A stretch of 10,494 nucleotides of DNA from a bacterium (lineage in GTDB: Bacteria; Zixibacteria; MSB-5A5; GN15; FEB-12), in contig JAUWMW010000061.1 of assembly GCA_030612965.1 (NCBI GenBank), positions 1-10,494 on the forward strand, written 5' to 3'. Both the position numbers and the translations under genes were made by a program. Positions 1-6,556 of this stretch are shown piece by piece. The number at the start of each line of letters is the position of its first letter. The first letter of the stretch is position 1. The notes under the pieces are model-generated. The model did not search any database, was not told the origin of the DNA, and saw only the letters and a program-made list of their open reading frames with translations.

Positions 1-962
1 AGCCAGTAGAACGGTTCCCTCACGCCTATCGGTTGCATCTTGTCGGGCGGTTTGTAGAGCGAGCGACCTACATCGGTGCCGATCTTGGTCGGCTCGACGC
101 CGGTGTTCGAAGTGAAGAACACCTGAAAATCCAGGGTGCGACCAACTATCAGCTTGAGGAAGTCCTTGAGTTTGACCAGGATGTCCCGCACCGAGCCGGC
201 CCAGGCGGAGTTGGATGAGATTCGGTTAGAGGCGAGGATATTCTCAAGGAACAACTCGTAATCCTCAGCCAGGAGATACTCCTGATCGTTCGGGACCAAT
301 ACCGTATGTCCCTCACCGGAGAAGCCCGGCAAGACATCGGACTTGGCAACTACCAACGCCACCGGAATCGGCAGTCGCCCGCCGGCCGGGGCCAGCATCT
401 CTAGCATATTGACAAACGAAGCAACATGCGCCTGACACTGCAACTCGGCGCCAAGAACTTTGGGATCGAAAAAGAACAGAAGCCCCTGACAGCCAGCCAT
501 GAAATCCCTGACCTTGTCGGCCAGTTCGTGTCGCTCCTGGATCGAGACAGCTTTGCCGTTGTAATCGTAGGTGACGATTGGGATGTTTTTTGAGCGATCA
601 AGGATAGCATTGAACTGAAGGATTTTCTCACTCGGAGTAGACGGGGGAAACTGCTTGTCCTCGCGCAGGTCCACGACTGTGCCTGCACTGTCGGATGACC
701 CCAGCCCCCACAGTGCTCGGTAGTTGGCCAGAAACTCACCGGCTGTGATGTTGTCGGTGACCGAGAGTCCAAGGTTCTTCGATACCTTGCACTCCTCGTT
801 GAGCACTGTGAAGTAAACTGTCTTGCCACTGTTGGTGTGGCCAAAGACGCCGATCCGCAGCCCTGACGGCCACTCGAAACCACCGCCGACTGCTGCCTGG
901 TCTTTCCCCTTGGGGACGGCCTTGGCGCCCTTCTTGAACAGCTTGAATATCTTCTTAAACAC
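1..962 (-). CDS. P-loop GTPase-like protein, possible TssM-like or standalone T6SS GTPase (3' end outside window)
   Basis: At least 320 residues are readable from a GTG start at 960-962, and the reading frame is open to the left window edge, so the C-terminus is missing. The start is supported by GAGGAG at 973-978, which overlaps the stop of the preceding gene. The N-terminus is a short Lys/Phe-rich, amphipathic-looking stretch (MFKKIFKLFKKGAK). A G-domain follows: Walker A/G1 GHTNSGKT at residues 41-48, a G3-like DYNG at 133-136, a hydrophobic strand LLFFFDP at 161-167, and a G4-like AKSD at 206-209 followed by LPGF. The AKSD-LPGF stretch recalls the TKxDLLxGF region of IcmF/TssM, and the position two genes after tssK is where tssM normally lies. 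However, the two N-terminal membrane helices of TssM are absent, and the G-domain could equally belong to a TRAFAC-type GTPase family. The GTPase fold is fairly sure; the role in the T6SS rests on operon position. Confidence 0.72.
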   Translation of the reverse strand, partial: MFKKIFKLFKKGAKAVPKGKDQAAVGGGFEWPSGLRIGVFGHTNSGKTVYFTVLNEECKVSKNLGLSVTDNITAGEFLANYRALWGLGSSDSAGTVVDLREDKQFPPSTPSEKILQFNAILDRSKNIPIVTYDYNGKAVSIQERHELADKVRDFMAGCQGLLFFFDPKVLGAELQCQAHVASFVNMLEMLAPAGGRLPIPVALVVAKSDVLPGFSGEGHTVLVPNDQEYLLAEDYELFLENILASNRISSNSAWAGSVRDILVKLKDFLKLIVGRTLDFQVFFTSNTGVEPTKIGTDVGRSLYKPPDKMQPIGVREPFYW

Positions 963-976
963 TGATCAACCGCTCC

Positions 977-1912
977 TCAACCACCGCCCTGAAGTTCGGT
1001 GAGATGGTTCCGCATCTGCTCCAGACGATCCTGCTTGTACTGGTTCCACTTAATCGGAACGTACAGCGCAAAAAGCAGAAATAACACGATGATAACGCTG
1101 TAGAAGGCGTAAGCAGGACTGCGTTGAGTCAGCGACATGCGAAAGTATCTCGAACTTGAAAAAACGCCTGTGATCTTACCGCCCAGAGTGCTAAGGAAAC
1201 TCTTCACCCGCGACCAGAAACCGCCGGCTTTGATTACGTATTGCCAGTCCTTAAGGTACCAGTCGAACAGCGGACTGCGCTGGGCCATTTTGGAGAATGC
1301 CTCAATGCGATGCATATGGAACTCCAGGGTGGACCGGTCCTGCATGAGTTCGGTGCCGATTTGGAGGCGTCGGCGTGCCAATTCCAGGAACTTCAGTGAG
1401 TCACTCAAGGCCGCAAACGCCTCCGGGTTGAGATCGGTCTTCAACGGCTTGCCGTACGTGTTCATATAGCGCGCTATCTCCGACAAGAAGAAAGCGTTGA
1501 GCGGGTAATTGTTGTTCATGGCGCCATCTCGAAACAGCAGTGGTACGAGGTGGTTCTCAAAGAACGGCACATCCTGCTTGACGGCGCGAAGCCCCCGGCA
1601 GTAAGTGTACGACCGGTTGGACTGACCATCGATATCCGCCTCCGCTTCAAAGAACGAAACCAGAACCTGCACTGTCAGTTGCCGCAAGTCGGAACTTGTC
1701 AGCGGTGCCTGCTTTATTTTCTCGAGCAGGAATTGATCAAGCTCCACTGCCTGGTCGCGCTGCTGTCGCAAAGCCTGAAAGACGGCCCCGATACCATTGT
1801 ATGTCTGTAGAAAAGCCTCGGTAGCAAACTGCTGCGGACTTTGCTCGAAACTCTCCAGATACCTAAAGATATCCTCAATGTATGTTTTGACAGCGATACG
1901 GTTGTTCATCAT
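977..1912 (-). CDS. C-terminally membrane-anchored protein of the T6SS operon, TssL-position protein
   Basis: 311 residues, mostly alpha-helical in appearance. A single strong hydrophobic segment lies near the C-terminus (about residues 267-287, AYAFYSVIIVLFLLFALYVPI), followed by a short charged tail ending QGGG. There is no signal peptide. The likely topology is a large N-terminal cytoplasmic domain of about 260 residues with one C-terminal anchor, the same layout as TssL, which also directly follows TssK in many operons. I do not see the DotU/TssL family signatures (such as the LCAxxDE region), so a TssL assignment is positional and architectural only. It starts with two ATGs (1910-1912 and 1907-1909), 7 bases after the tssK stop and without a clear ribosome binding site, which suggests translational coupling. 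It is followed directly by the GTPase gene. It may link the TssK baseplate adaptor to the inner membrane. Confidence 0.75.
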   Translation of the reverse strand: MMNNRIAVKTYIEDIFRYLESFEQSPQQFATEAFLQTYNGIGAVFQALRQQRDQAVELDQFLLEKIKQAPLTSSDLRQLTVQVLVSFFEAEADIDGQSNRSYTYCRGLRAVKQDVPFFENHLVPLLFRDGAMNNNYPLNAFFLSEIARYMNTYGKPLKTDLNPEAFAALSDSLKFLELARRRLQIGTELMQDRSTLEFHMHRIEAFSKMAQRSPLFDWYLKDWQYVIKAGGFWSRVKSFLSTLGGKITGVFSSSRYFRMSLTQRSPAYAFYSVIIVLFLLFALYVPIKWNQYKQDRLEQMRNHLTELQGGG

Positions 1913-1919
1913 CTAAAGC

Positions 1920-3368
1920 TCAGATCGCGTATACGATCAAATCCATTTTCGACAGGTTTGTGAATCTCTGACTATCGGCGGCGCCTCGGAAAATAAGCGT
2001 AATCTGGTTTACCGATGGTGACTTCAGCATGTCCTGAGGGTGCAGCGCTACTTTGTTGCCGTAAGTTACCACATCGATCTCCACCGGGTCGGTCTCACCA
2101 AGACCGCGAGCCTCATTCTGCCCCAGTCGCACCTGCATACTGGTCCATTGAGCGGCGTCGAACAAGTCCTTGTTCAAGAGAACAACGGTGTCACTCATGG
2201 CGCGCGCATCGGGAACATCAATCAGCAGGTAGCACAGCTCACCCATAACTTCGGTTCGACAGCCACCGTAGTCAACCACACGGTAAGTCTGTCCGTGATA
2301 AGTGAGGGTGTCGGAGGCCACCGCCTGATCGCCGAGTTGTTCCTTCTTGACTTGGGCCAGAAAACCGAAGACGCCACGCACCTGGCTCAGGATGTCGTCA
2401 ATAGCCCGGATGTGGTTGCCGAGATCATTGTGATTGTAGTCGGCCAGCAGGAAGGCATCGACCTGCGACATGAAGCGCCCCATCTCGGAACTCATTTCCT
2501 TGATGAAAAAGCGCTCGTTGAGTAGGTCTTTCAACCCCGGTTGAAGATTCAACAGAGTCGTGAAGGAGCGGAACAGCCTTTTGAAAAACATGACCAGGTG
2601 GATCGGATGTCCGGAGTTCTTACCGACCACGTAGCTGTCAAGCGTCGAGGACAGGTGGTATGCGAACTGATAGATAGTATCCTTGAAAGCCTGCTGCAGT
2701 TCGGTGCGCTCACCGGAGAGTGCGCCACCAGCGCAAACAGCCATGTATGCGCGTGACGATAACGACAGGAGATTCTCAAGTCGGTTGCGATAGTCAAGAC
2801 TCTTGGAGGTCAGTTGTTCGTCGGCATAGAGCGTGATACAGGGCGGGTAGTAGTACTCGGCTGGAGCGACGTTACCGCCGTCGAGGGATAGCTCAGCGAT
2901 CTGGAGGCAGCGTCCCTCGGGCAACTCCGGCGGGGCGCCCAGTGTCAATAGATAGTTCCCGGTCAGGTATGGCAGGCGGGGGAGATCTTCGTGGGGCTCC
3001 GGGTCACCTACCTGTTTGCGAGCGGTTGCGTCGATGCCGATGTACACCGGAACCTTGTTGCCGCTGACTTCACCTTCCGCATGAACGGCAGTCTGATTAT
3101 TCTCGTTGATCTCAATCACGCCACCATCGGGGGTCAAGGCCTGACAACGAACCACTTCCACGCGCAGGCGGTTTCCCGACATCGACAGGTTCAGGCTCAA
3201 AGCTGGGTGGCCGGAGAACGACTTGCGAATCAGACCGTGACGATCACCAATGTTGAGCACATACCAGCGGGCCAGTTCTTCAAAGTAGTTCTCCTGGTCC
3301 TGCAGATGCCGCTGGGTGATCAGCATCCCATCCTGCCAGTTAACTGAATATAAGTTCAAGTCAGTCAT
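1920..3368 (-). CDS. tssK: T6SS baseplate adaptor protein TssK
   Basis: 482 residues, somewhat longer than the roughly 440-450 of proteobacterial TssK. TssK is a trimeric cytoplasmic adaptor that joins the TssEFG wedges to the membrane complex. The N-terminus carries the family hallmark: VNWQDGMLITQRHLQDQ at residues 9-25 corresponds to the usual VxWxEGMFLxPQHFQQ, and QALTPDGGVIEI at about 77-88 to the RAVLPDGTxF region. A helical middle (about 205-340) and a C-terminal beta-rich domain ending in VYAI follow, as expected for the shell, middle and head domains. It starts at ATG 3366-3368 with AAAGGC at 3375-3380. A candidate promoter lies in the 69-base gap after tssG. The divergent C-terminal domain is the part that contacts membrane partners in known systems, consistent with the unusual proteins encoded downstream. 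Confidence 0.92.
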   Translation of the reverse strand: MTDLNLYSVNWQDGMLITQRHLQDQENYFEELARWYVLNIGDRHGLIRKSFSGHPALSLNLSMSGNRLRVEVVRCQALTPDGGVIEINENNQTAVHAEGEVSGNKVPVYIGIDATARKQVGDPEPHEDLPRLPYLTGNYLLTLGAPPELPEGRCLQIAELSLDGGNVAPAEYYYPPCITLYADEQLTSKSLDYRNRLENLLSLSSRAYMAVCAGGALSGERTELQQAFKDTIYQFAYHLSSTLDSYVVGKNSGHPIHLVMFFKRLFRSFTTLLNLQPGLKDLLNERFFIKEMSSEMGRFMSQVDAFLLADYNHNDLGNHIRAIDDILSQVRGVFGFLAQVKKEQLGDQAVASDTLTYHGQTYRVVDYGGCRTEVMGELCYLLIDVPDARAMSDTVVLLNKDLFDAAQWTSMQVRLGQNEARGLGETDPVEIDVVTYGNKVALHPQDMLKSPSVNQITLIFRGAADSQRFTNLSKMDLIVYAI

Positions 3369-3395
3369 CGTTTTGCCTTTGACATCTCAGGGTGG

Positions 3396-3424
3396 AATCT
3401 ATGCTCGATATGTTGAAGTGTCAA
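3396..3424 (-). promoter_or_regulatory. Candidate sigma70-type promoter upstream of tssK
   Basis: On the minus strand a perfect -35 TTGACA (3419-3424) is followed by a 17-base spacer and a -10-like TAGATT (3396-3401, four of six consensus bases). Initiation would fall near 3389, leaving a leader of about 20 bases before the ATG at 3368, with the ribosome binding site AAAGGC at 3375-3380. It lies wholly in the tssG-tssK gap. It fits an internal promoter for the tssK-membrane-protein-GTPase block. A true Bacteroidetes sigma factor would use a different consensus, so this depends on the host. Confidence 0.35.
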
Positions 3425-3437
3425 GGTTATATTCCTT

Positions 3438-4388
3438 TCAAACTCCAACTCGTGCCTTGGCGCCATGGCGACTCTGCACAAAGGTTGAGTAGCCGAGGAA
3501 ACTCTGACCTTGAGACGATCCCAGGCTTGAGTTACCCTCGTCCACCTTCATGCGAATCTTGCAGTCCAGGTTGGTCGGCATGCAGATGCTGAGAACCCAT
3601 TCGATCTTGCGCCGTTTTGGTTTCCCGGGCAGCAGATCAGCGACATCGTCAGGCTTGACATCACTGATCGTAAGTGCATAGCTGGAATCATACTCTCGAA
3701 AAGACCGTCCCATGACGAGTTCGTCGCCAAGGCGGCTGTTCCTCCGGCCGAGTCGACATTGCAGGTCAGTTGGGATATCGTACCGCGCTGCGACATTCTC
3801 GGTGAACCGAAAGCTGAAGCCGAACAGAAAGCGCAGCACTTGGGCTACAAACTCTGGGTTGCCGGCCCACAGATGAAACCCCGGCATGATAGCCGCCCAC
3901 ATTAGCGGTTCGCGTATGTGATCGGGCGGTTCCGGCAGGCTGAAATTGAACAGTTTCAGATAACGCAGCAGGTAATCGAGATTGACCAGGGCTAATGAAT
4001 ACTCCAGTTGCTCATGCCTGGCGACAGCGGAGTAACGTATGACCGAGCCGTCGAAAGGTGCCATCAAGTGGCGAGCGTTGTCCTCCCATGCGCGAGCGCC
4101 GGCCTGACCGCCGTGCCAGCCGTAGAAGAACTGGTAGGGTAGCCAGTCGACAGCGCTGGGGAAGCCGACGTCCAGCACGACCTTAGTACTGTCGTCGACC
4201 GGTTTGCCGGCAGTTGGTTGCTGGCTGAGAATTTCACCCAGGTAATTCCGATGTTCGCCGACCGCTCTGATATGAACACGGTGAATATCGATCCCGAGCT
4301 TCACCAAGAGCGTCAGTGCGGTGGCGTAGTGGAAAGGGTGATGCCGGTTGGTCAACTCCGGCATGATGCGGTGGCCACTGTTGTTCAT
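3438..4388 (-). CDS. tssG: T6SS baseplate wedge protein TssG with N-terminal PASTA-like segment
   Basis: 316 residues, near the usual TssG length. TssG pairs with two TssF copies to build each baseplate wedge around the spike. The C-terminal half shows the family pattern: CRLGRRNSRLGDELVMGRSF at residues 211-230 matches the LGxxxxLGxxxxxGxR region, and SFLGYSTFV at 296-304 matches the terminal LGxxxWL-like motif. Residues about 8-76 are unusual. They read like a whole PASTA repeat: IMPEL at the start, an Ala/Leu helix ending in LGIDIHRV, then GEILSQQPTAGKPV and a final strand KVVLDVG. The ATG at 4386-4388 overlaps the tssF stop by 4 bases (ATGA), which indicates translational coupling. A second in-frame ATG (M9) would remove only eight residues and leave the PASTA-like part intact. 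The TssG call is secure from motifs plus context. Confidence 0.88.
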   Translation of the reverse strand: MNNSGHRIMPELTNRHHPFHYATALTLLVKLGIDIHRVHIRAVGEHRNYLGEILSQQPTAGKPVDDSTKVVLDVGFPSAVDWLPYQFFYGWHGGQAGARAWEDNARHLMAPFDGSVIRYSAVARHEQLEYSLALVNLDYLLRYLKLFNFSLPEPPDHIREPLMWAAIMPGFHLWAGNPEFVAQVLRFLFGFSFRFTENVAARYDIPTDLQCRLGRRNSRLGDELVMGRSFREYDSSYALTISDVKPDDVADLLPGKPKRRKIEWVLSICMPTNLDCKIRMKVDEGNSSLGSSQGQSFLGYSTFVQSRHGAKARVGV

Positions 4389-6049
4389 CGCAATTCTATC
4401 TCGACGGCGAATTGTGTATTAACAGGAGCCCGGGCTTTCAAGAAGTTGGCCAGTCTGATTTTCAGAAGTCCGGTTTCATCTTCACTATGAAAGTCATCCT
4501 TGCCCGCGACGACGGTCACTACGATACACCGCCGGACGCCCCTTTCGAATCGGTGCACACCGTTGTCGCAGTGAGCGTCGGTAATGCGAGGATCGAACGA
4601 GCGCGCCCAGTTGGCGATTTCGGCGAAAGTCAGGGCGCGGTCGCGACTGCGCAAACGCGAGGAGGCCTCGGACACGATCTGGTCTTCGGTCTTGGCCGGC
4701 ACCGCGCCGACCGTCGGAATGATGTTCGCGGCTGATTCGATACCGGGATGGTTTTCGTACAGTTCGGTTATTTTGTTTGCAGCGATACCGTTGGCGTCAA
4801 CCCCGGCGGTAACCGTATACGTGACCTTGATAGCATCCGGCGGGTTGTCAACTTCGGTGGTGAAATCAAACCAGAGGGTCAATCTGTCGTCGTGCTCCTC
4901 TAACGAGTAGACCCCCTGGGCCCGATCCGAAAGCACCTGATGAGTGGGGACGTACTCCCGATTATTGGAGTCAGTAACGCTGGTGATCTCAAAGACCGTC
5001 GAAATGTCATCGGGGAGTTCCAGTTCAACCAGCCTGCTCCCGCCCGTGTGCTTGAACGAGGTCAACTCGGTTTTGTTCACGACGACGAAACAGTCGAAGT
5101 AAATACCCAACGGTGAAAGCAGTTTCGATCTGTTGCCACCCGGCGGGAGGTCGATTCTGATCCAGAACAGGCTCTCCGATGCCGGTGGTTCCAATTGGTT
5201 TTGCCGGATCAATGATGCCAGCGTCTCATCAGCAGGCCCGGCATCCCAGGTACTGCTGAATTTCTCGGGCAGCACTGCAAAGCTATCGGCCAGCGGTACG
5301 AACAAATCGGAAGTCGATCGCAACCCCCCCCAGTCCAATGGTTGGCCGCCGTCCTGAAAGATTTGCTCGAGACCAGCGCCCAGTCCGGGACAAAAACCAC
5401 TGTCTTCGTAGAACGATCCAAAGTGATTGCCCGGATACCAATAGGACCAACGCAATTGTCTCAGGGCTTCCGGGTCTGAGTCCATGAACACCACGGCGTC
5501 GGTCAAATTGGCGCTGGGACCCTGGTACTCTACAGCCACAAACAACTGTTGCGCTTCGCTGATCTCGGCGCCACCCATCGTCGGCGCGCCGCCGCCTGGA
5601 CTGTTTGCGCCAAGGTCCACCAGTCTGTCGCCGGACCTTAAGTAAACATGCTTAACCTCGGCTGCCAGTATTCTCTCGGTACGCAGCGGCGAGAAGAACA
5701 GCGTCTGTCCGCCTTCCCGTTTTTCCTTGAAGAAAAACCGGGTGTTAGAGTCTATCTCGACCGCCGGATCAGATGGCCGACAACGCATCACGGTAAAGGC
5801 CGGGACCGGCCAGCGGCGGCATTCCGGGGCCAGCGATCTGATGAGCGAGGTGGTCGCCACGTCCCAGGTATGTCCGACTTTGTTGTCGATCGAGGCAAGC
5901 TGGCCGGCGTACATCTGCATTAGTATCCGCAGAATCGGATCCAGTCGCTCAGATGATTCCGGGATTTCAGTGTTGAATGACCGCAGTTCGCGGTGCATCT
6001 GGGCGAAAATGCGTTCGGCCGATCGAGGTTCGCGTGACTCCATATTCAT
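4385..6049 (-). CDS. tssF: T6SS baseplate wedge protein TssF
   Basis: 554 residues, close to the usual 580-620 of TssF. It acts in the cytoplasm as a component of the TssEFG wedge that attaches to VgrG and TssK. The N-terminus (AERIFAQMHRELRSFNTEIP, then SERLDPILRILMQMYAGQLA) matches the TssF opening in which a helix precedes the DPxxxRLLxxxA region. The last part, about 417-554, resembles the gpJ/gp6 baseplate fold: DANGIAANKITEL, then RDRALTFAEIANWARSFDP at about 472-490, and a closing strand ending in VEIELR. An 8-base G tract on the coding strand (5324-5331) encodes GG near residue 240. The ATG at 6047-6049 has only a weak ribosome binding site; a second ATG (M3) follows immediately. The stop overlaps tssG by 4 bases. 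A 120-base spacer with repeats separates it from tssE upstream. Confidence 0.9.
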   Translation of the reverse strand: MNMESREPRSAERIFAQMHRELRSFNTEIPESSERLDPILRILMQMYAGQLASIDNKVGHTWDVATTSLIRSLAPECRRWPVPAFTVMRCRPSDPAVEIDSNTRFFFKEKREGGQTLFFSPLRTERILAAEVKHVYLRSGDRLVDLGANSPGGGAPTMGGAEISEAQQLFVAVEYQGPSANLTDAVVFMDSDPEALRQLRWSYWYPGNHFGSFYEDSGFCPGLGAGLEQIFQDGGQPLDWGGLRSTSDLFVPLADSFAVLPEKFSSTWDAGPADETLASLIRQNQLEPPASESLFWIRIDLPPGGNRSKLLSPLGIYFDCFVVVNKTELTSFKHTGGSRLVELELPDDISTVFEITSVTDSNNREYVPTHQVLSDRAQGVYSLEEHDDRLTLWFDFTTEVDNPPDAIKVTYTVTAGVDANGIAANKITELYENHPGIESAANIIPTVGAVPAKTEDQIVSEASSRLRSRDRALTFAEIANWARSFDPRITDAHCDNGVHRFERGVRRCIVVTVVAGKDDFHSEDETGLLKIRLANFLKARAPVNTQFAVEIELR

Positions 6050-6082
6050 CTATCCGTCAATGCTTGAGTGCTGTCAAGTGAC

Positions 6083-6143
6083 TCGCCTGACAGCCCGTGG
6101 ATTGTACTGCTTGCGTCAGGCGGGGTCGCCTGACACCACGTGG
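6083..6143. repeat. Hairpin plus imperfect 18-base direct repeat between tssE and tssF
   Basis: Two copies of an 18-base unit, TCGCCTGACA followed by (G/C)C(C/A)CGTGG, lie at 6083-6100 and 6126-6143 and differ at two positions. The second copy also pairs with GTCAGGCG at 6115-6122 to form a perfect 8-bp stem (6115-6122 with 6127-6134) around a 4-base loop. No T-run follows on the minus strand, so a classical terminator is unlikely. The structure resembles a small dispersed REP-like palindromic element inserted in an otherwise tightly packed operon. Confidence 0.6.
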
Positions 6144-6169
6144 CCCGAAGGGCAGAATCTACAAGCTGC

Positions 6170-6556
6170 TTAACCGAGGGCATAGCTGGCCTCAAATTTC
6201 ATTTCTTCTTTGCCGTCCATGTAGTTGCCGGTGACCTTTACCGTCAGTCCAAGAGCGTGTGGGGATTGATCACTGGCTAATCCGAACGACGCCGTCACGC
6301 TGTACAGCCTTTTCTCGAATTTGTGGATGGCATTTCTCAGACTGGCGCGGATATCGGCCTTATTGGCAGCGTAAAGGTCGGCATACTCTTTGTCCCATAA
6401 ATCGCAACCGAAATCCGGACTGAAAGGAATAGTGCCGAGGCGTGTGCTCAGTATAAGTCCGACCGTGTCTCTGATAGAATCCTGCAATTCAGCTCTGGCC
6501 AGATAGCCTTCGCGCAGCACCAGAGGGAGTGACAGGTATTCCATCAGTTCGGTCAA
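6170..6556 (-). CDS. tssE: T6SS baseplate gp25-like protein TssE
   Basis: 128 residues, typical of the GPW/gp25 family. TssE sits at the edge of the baseplate and nucleates sheath assembly, like gp25 of phage T4. The gp25 core is clear: RLGTIPFSPDFGC at residues 39-51 (the P-F-x-P-x-F-G-x-x region) and IHKFEKRLYSV at 77-87, which is the place of the EPR motif, here EKR. The preferred start is TTG at 6554-6556, overlapping the vgrG stop in a TTGA arrangement. The alternative is ATG at 6542-6544 (residue M5). Neither has a good ribosome binding site, so coupling to vgrG is likely. The loss of proline in EPR is a modest deviation; the core arginine and glutamate are kept. Confidence 0.92.
   Translation of the reverse strand: MTELMEYLSLPLVLREGYLARAELQDSIRDTVGLILSTRLGTIPFSPDFGCDLWDKEYADLYAANKADIRASLRNAIHKFEKRLYSVTASFGLASDQSPHALGLTVKVTGNYMDGKEEMKFEASYALG

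Noticed and set aside
401..883. 160-residue open frame on the minus strand
   Set aside because: It lies in a different frame of the GTPase gene, is rich in Ser, Arg and Cys with no motif, and the overlapping frame carries a complete G-domain and a ribosome binding site.
2040..2525. 161-residue plus-strand open frame opposite tssK
   Set aside because: It is antisense to a clear TssK and has no domain or ribosome binding site. The other plus-strand frames across the window are of the same shadow type.
6072..6077. TTGACA on the minus strand upstream of tssF
   Set aside because: The matching -10 position would overlap the tssF start codon and has only a three-of-six match.
6101..6106. TACAAT on the minus strand as a -10 box for tssF
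   Set aside because: The position for the -35 box reads GCGACC inside the palindrome, which does not resemble TTGACA.
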